NCBI GenBank assembly: GCA_029939085.1
Contig: JAOZTQ010000052.1
Location: 1-8,091 of the forward strand
Origin: Candidatus Nanopelagicales bacterium
GTDB lineage: Bacteria; Actinomycetota; Actinomycetes; S36-B12; GCA-2699445
Direction of reading: 5' to 3'
Length of the DNA stretch: 8,091 nucleotides
The notes under the pieces are model-generated. The model was not told the DNA's origin. It saw only the letters and a program-made list of their open reading frames with translations, and made no database searches. Each line of letters starts with the position of its first letter. Positions within the stretch are counted from its first letter, which is position 1. The position numbers were made by a program, and so were the translations under genes. Shown piece after piece: positions 5,041-8,091 of the stretch.

Positions 5041-6657
5041 GTGTTCACAGAGCAGGTTAACCATGCCTACCGAGCGGGGTTAACTGGAGGTTGCGTAGCG
5101 GCACTAATGGCACTTGCCCTAACTGCCGCACCGGCTAACGCAGTCAGTGACTCTGGCACCGAACCCGGCCCGGGGCACTCAACCGCGACCGCGCCGAAAC
5201 CTAAGTCTTCCGGAGATCAGGACTACATCGTCAAATTGGAAGCGGGAAGTTCTGTCGGTGATCTAGTTACTGACTCGGATTTAACTCGAAAAGACGTTAG
5301 CGAAAAGCTGAAGGGACCAGCACTGACGGGCGCTGTAGTAACCGTTGATGCGGCCGAAGCTCGCTCACTCAAGGATGCGCCAGGCGTCGAGGCAGTCGAG
5401 CTCGATCAACCGGTCAGCGCACTTGAAGTACAAAACACTGCTGGTGACGTCCCGTGGGGATTAGACCGGAGCGACCAGAGTCGAGGACTGAACGGCAGAT
5501 ATCAACCCCCCGCGGATGGGGCCGGGACCCATGTCTACGTGGTTGATACCGGCATCGACCTAGATCATCCAGAGCTAAAGAACCAAATAGGTTCCGGTAT
5601 CGATTTGATCACCGTTAATGGAACCGCGGATGACTGCAATGGGCACGGAACCCACGTAGCCGGGACCATAGCTTCCGGACCCTACGGCATGGCACCCAAT
5701 GCGACGGTTCATCCGGTGCGGGTCCTGGATTGCCGCGGCTCTGGGAGCACATCGGCGGTGATAGCCGGCTTGAATTGGATCAAAAAGACGGCGCCAGCAA
5801 GGTCCATAGTGAACTTGAGTCTCGGTGGCGGCCGCAGTGCGCTACTGGACTCGACGGTCGCTGACTTAGTCAACAGCAACATAACCGTTGTTGCAGCAGC
5901 GGGAAATGAAAGTTCTGATGCTTGCAATGTTTCTCCGGCTGCAGCGGCGGCCGCTCTCACGGTGGGAGCCACCACGAGCAACGACCAGCAATCCGGTTTC
6001 TCGAATTTTGGATCCTGTCTTGACCTCTACGCACCTGGCTCGGCAATCACTTCTACCGTCCCAGGAGGCGGCAAAGCCAGCTACAGCGGCACCTCGATGG
6101 CGGCGCCGCATGTCGCGGGAGCAGCGGCGGTTTATTGGAGCTACCGGCCCACCGCCAGCGCCAGCGAAGTTATTGCTGCCGTTGTGAATCAGTCCACACT
6201 CAACGTTCTTGCGTTACCAAGCACGGCGAGCCAAAGCCCGAACCGGCTCCTGAACGTTAATTTCGCGGGCGTACCAGCACAACCACAACCACAACCACAA
6301 CCACAACCACCGAGTGCACCCGCGGCACCTGCGCCTCCGCCCGCCACGACCTCACCAGCTCCTGATCCCGTAGTTCCACCACAGCTGAGCAGTCAGTCAC
6401 CAGCGAAGATCAAAATCGGCAAGTTAACCCGCAAGAAGGCCAAGATTCGTTGGGCGACATTAGGTTCCGCCGAGAAATATTTGGTAAAGATCAAGCAGTT
6501 GACAGGCGGAAAAGCCAAAACCAAGTTTCAGGCTCGTAGCTCTAAAGCCAACATCTCCGGGCTCGCCTCAGGAACTAAGTATCGGATCGCTGTTGTGGGA
6601 GTTTCCGGTAGCGAACGCTCGCAAACTGCAACCAAGAAGTTCCGGACTAAGCGATAA
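5041..6657 (+). CDS. Secreted subtilisin-like serine protease (S8, proteinase K/aqualysin type) with basic C-terminal Fn3-like domain
   Basis: A 538-residue secreted endopeptidase. Residues 1-34 are a signal peptide with a hydrophobic core and a likely cut after AANA-type APANA. Next comes an inhibitor-I9-like propeptide (about 60-130, from DYIVKLEAG to VEAVELDQPV). The catalytic domain (about 140-405) has the full triad: Asp169 (VVDTGI), His202 (GHGTHVAG) and Ser352 (SGTSMAAPHVAG), with oxyanion Asn289 (AAGNES). Four Cys (DDC, LDC, DAC, GSC contexts) match the two disulfides of aqualysin-like enzymes. A Pro/Gln and Pro/Ala linker (about 413-455) leads to an Fn3-like domain at about 456-538, counted by hand as 24 Lys/Arg against 2 acidic residues. 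No sortase motif or C-terminal membrane anchor is present. The substrate is unknown. The neighbouring convergent gene is a paralogue. Confidence 0.93.
   Translation: MFTEQVNHAYRAGLTGGCVAALMALALTAAPANAVSDSGTEPGPGHSTATAPKPKSSGDQDYIVKLEAGSSVGDLVTDSDLTRKDVSEKLKGPALTGAVVTVDAAEARSLKDAPGVEAVELDQPVSALEVQNTAGDVPWGLDRSDQSRGLNGRYQPPADGAGTHVYVVDTGIDLDHPELKNQIGSGIDLITVNGTADDCNGHGTHVAGTIASGPYGMAPNATVHPVRVLDCRGSGSTSAVIAGLNWIKKTAPARSIVNLSLGGGRSALLDSTVADLVNSNITVVAAAGNESSDACNVSPAAAAAALTVGATTSNDQQSGFSNFGSCLDLYAPGSAITSTVPGGGKASYSGTSMAAPHVAGAAAVYWSYRPTASASEVIAAVVNQSTLNVLALPSTASQSPNRLLNVNFAGVPAQPQPQPQPQPPSAPAAPAPPPATTSPAPDPVVPPQLSSQSPAKIKIGKLTRKKAKIRWATLGSAEKYLVKIKQLTGGKAKTKFQARSSKANISGLASGTKYRIAVVGVSGSERSQTATKKFRTKR
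6280..6309 (+). repeat. Tandem CAACCA hexamer, five copies
   Basis: Five perfect CAACCA units inside the first S8 protease gene encode a (Gln-Pro)n stretch in the linker between the catalytic and Fn3-like domains. The unit is a multiple of three, so copy-number slippage would change linker length without breaking the frame. Confidence 0.9.
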
Positions 6658-6681
6658 CGCCGCTACCGGGGCCCATTGAAC

Positions 6682-6699
6682 ATGCCGCACCCTCGGCAT
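6682..6699. terminator. Hairpin between convergent protease genes, possible bidirectional terminator
   Basis: ATGCCG (6682-6687) and CGGCAT (6694-6699) form a perfect 6-bp stem with a 6-nt loop, in the 48-bp gap between the two converging stop codons. Location favours a terminator serving both strands, but neither side has a strong T-run, so efficiency is doubtful. Confidence 0.45.
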
Positions 6700-6705
6700 T
6701 AGGTG

Positions 6706-8091
6706 CTAACGAGTTCGGAACTTGAACTTTGCCCCGCGTGTCGCTCCAACTTGATTCTTTGCTATCACTCTGACCAGATAAACCGTATCCGGTCGAAGCC
6801 GCTTGACTTTCAATCGCGACTTCTTTGACTGCCCCCGGCTACGCCATTTATCGGTGCCTGCACGCCGAATTTCTACGCGGTAACGGTTGGCGAGATCCAC
6901 TTTCCGGAACTTTATAACTGCGGTGCGCTTACGCAATTTCTTGATTCGAAGTTTCAAGACCTTGCCAGGCTTCGCGAGAACTTGTTCATTGGTGCTGGGA
7001 GCCGGAGCAACACCGTCAGCCGTCGATGTCGGCACAGCAACTAGCCGAGTGGGCGAACCAACTCCCGTCCGGATCAGAGATATCGCACCATTACGCCCCA
7101 TGGCGGCCACACCCGCTCTGACATCGTCAGCCGACTGCGCGAGATTGTTGCCCCATAGCACCGCTGCGGCGCCACCAACATGTGGTGCCGCTTGCGAAGT
7201 ACCACTCATATAGGAAGCAGCCACGGCCTGTGGGTCGGGATTTGTACTTGCGATGCCATCACCAGGTGCAAAAATATCGAGGCAGCGCCCCCAGTTTGAG
7301 TAGTTCGCCTCAGCGTCATACCGTGTACTTGCCGCGACAGTCAGCGCCGCCGGCGCGCTCGCTGGCGAAAAGTCACAGGCCTTGGCACCTTGATTACCCG
7401 CAGCTACCGCCACAACAATGCCCCGATCAGATAACTGGGCGATTACGTCGTTGATCACGTCAGAAGTCGCGCTTGCCCCGAGGCTTAAGTTCACCACTGC
7501 TGGTGGTGCTCCTATTGATGCGTGGTGTTCAGCCACCCAGATTAAACCTTGCAGCAAACCGGTAGATGTTCCTGTCCCGGCGCAATCAAGGATTCGTACC
7601 GGATGCAGCGTGGCACCTGAAGCAACACCGTAGGTCGAAGACACAAGCGTGCCCGCAACGTGGGTTCCATGTCGATCGCATACCCCACCAGTCGGCGCGT
7701 CGACGAAACTGACACCTTGGCCAACCCGTCCCGCGAACTCGGGGTGATTCGAAGCCACATTTCCGTCAATCACGTAGACGTGGACACCAGCCCCATCACT
7801 TGACGGTGCATAAGAACCATCTAAACCGGTAACTTGATCGACGCGATCAAGCCCCCATGAGGCAGCCGGGCGCGGACCCACTAGAGCGCGGCTCGCCGTG
7901 GCATCAGCGCTCAAACTCGAACCCTGAGTCGCGATCGGCAAAACGGGTTCGATATGCGTGACCTTGGATTTCCGAGCGAGCCTATCTGCCTCAGTTTCGG
8001 TCAGTACCCGTTCCTTCACCGTAACTTTCGAAGTAAGTAATCCTGGCGCACCACTCTGGTTGATCTCGGGGGCTTCGCTTCCCGCACCAGT
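6706..8091 (-). CDS. Secreted subtilisin-like serine protease paralogue (S8) with basic Fn3-like tail, N-terminus beyond window
   Basis: The frame stays open to the right edge (461 visible residues, no stop), so the GTG at 8017-8019 is not the start: codons upstream of it continue the protein (TGAGSEAPEIN...GLLTSKVTV). The visible N-terminal part ends an I9-type propeptide (KVTHIEPVLPI). The catalytic domain has Asp (codon 7765-7767, HVYVIDGNV), His (7669-7671, DRHGTHVAG), Asn (VAAGNQG) and Ser (7195-7197, SGTSQAAPHVGG), so it is probably active. The residues after the catalytic Asp are Gly-Asn instead of the usual Thr/Ser-Gly. Paired Cys match the first protease. The C-terminal region of about 88 residues has 33 Lys/Arg and 4 acidic residues by hand count and ends KFKFRTR, like the KKFRTKR end of the convergent paralogue. 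Signal peptide not visible. Confidence 0.9.
   Translation of the reverse strand, partial: TGAGSEAPEINQSGAPGLLTSKVTVKERVLTETEADRLARKSKVTHIEPVLPIATQGSSLSADATASRALVGPRPAASWGLDRVDQVTGLDGSYAPSSDGAGVHVYVIDGNVASNHPEFAGRVGQGVSFVDAPTGGVCDRHGTHVAGTLVSSTYGVASGATLHPVRILDCAGTGTSTGLLQGLIWVAEHHASIGAPPAVVNLSLGASATSDVINDVIAQLSDRGIVVAVAAGNQGAKACDFSPASAPAALTVAASTRYDAEANYSNWGRCLDIFAPGDGIASTNPDPQAVAASYMSGTSQAAPHVGGAAAVLWGNNLAQSADDVRAGVAAMGRNGAISLIRTGVGSPTRLVAVPTSTADGVAPAPSTNEQVLAKPGKVLKLRIKKLRKRTAVIKFRKVDLANRYRVEIRRAGTDKWRSRGQSKKSRLKVKRLRPDTVYLVRVIAKNQVGATRGAKFKFRTR

Noticed and set aside
4879..5064. 61-codon minus-strand ORF ending RGYFTKIKR in the gap before the first protease
   Set aside because: It starts inside the oppositely directed protease gene, has no recognisable domain or ribosome-binding site, and its length is easily reached by chance.
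8017..8019. GTG as the start of the second S8 protease
   Set aside because: The same frame is open for 24 further codons to the window edge, and the propeptide seen after the GTG is only its end, so the true start lies beyond the window.

Overview
The window looks like chromosome from an actinomycete. The GC content is moderate (high fifties by eye, not computed). The first enzyme closely matches the mycobacterial SirA/NirA sulfite reductase type, an actinobacterial DtxR/IdeR-type iron box is present, and the siroheme and sulfate-reduction genes are arranged as in Actinobacteria. No mobile element, CRISPR array, tRNA or rRNA was seen.

Layout. (1) Positions 1-89, minus strand: the first 29 codons of a lipoprotein that runs off the left edge. 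An iron box 30 bp upstream of its start suggests an iron-starvation-induced transport lipoprotein. (2) Positions 90-435: a dense divergent regulatory region. It holds the iron box, a perfect 11-bp inverted repeat, candidate promoter elements, an unannotated 9-codon upstream ORF with five cysteines (MRCCMCCCS), and hairpins, one of which pairs with the ribosome-binding site of the next gene. (3) Positions 436-4875, plus strand: four tightly overlapping genes, sirA (ferredoxin sulfite reductase), cysH (APS/PAPS reductase), cysG-type siroheme synthase and a sirohydrochlorin ferrochelatase. (4) Positions 4876-5040: a 165-bp gap. (5) Positions 5041-6657, plus, and 6706 to beyond 8091, minus: two convergent secreted subtilisin-like (S8) proteases with strongly basic fibronectin-III-like tails, separated by 48 bp holding a hairpin.

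How the genes fit together. CysH makes sulfite from activated sulfate and SirA reduces it to sulfide with siroheme and a [4Fe-4S] cluster. The last two genes build siroheme from uroporphyrinogen III, so the operon carries an enzyme together with the pathway for its cofactor. The sulfate adenylyltransferase (cysDN) and transporter genes are not in the window.

The most interesting element is the leader at about 286-431. A run of Cys codons followed by structures that can mask the sirA ribosome-binding site has the architecture of the cysteine-responsive attenuators described for mycobacterial polycysteine short ORFs. In this model ribosomes stalled for lack of Cys-tRNA turn on sulfite reduction. 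The peptide sequence is read directly; the mechanism is inferred by analogy.
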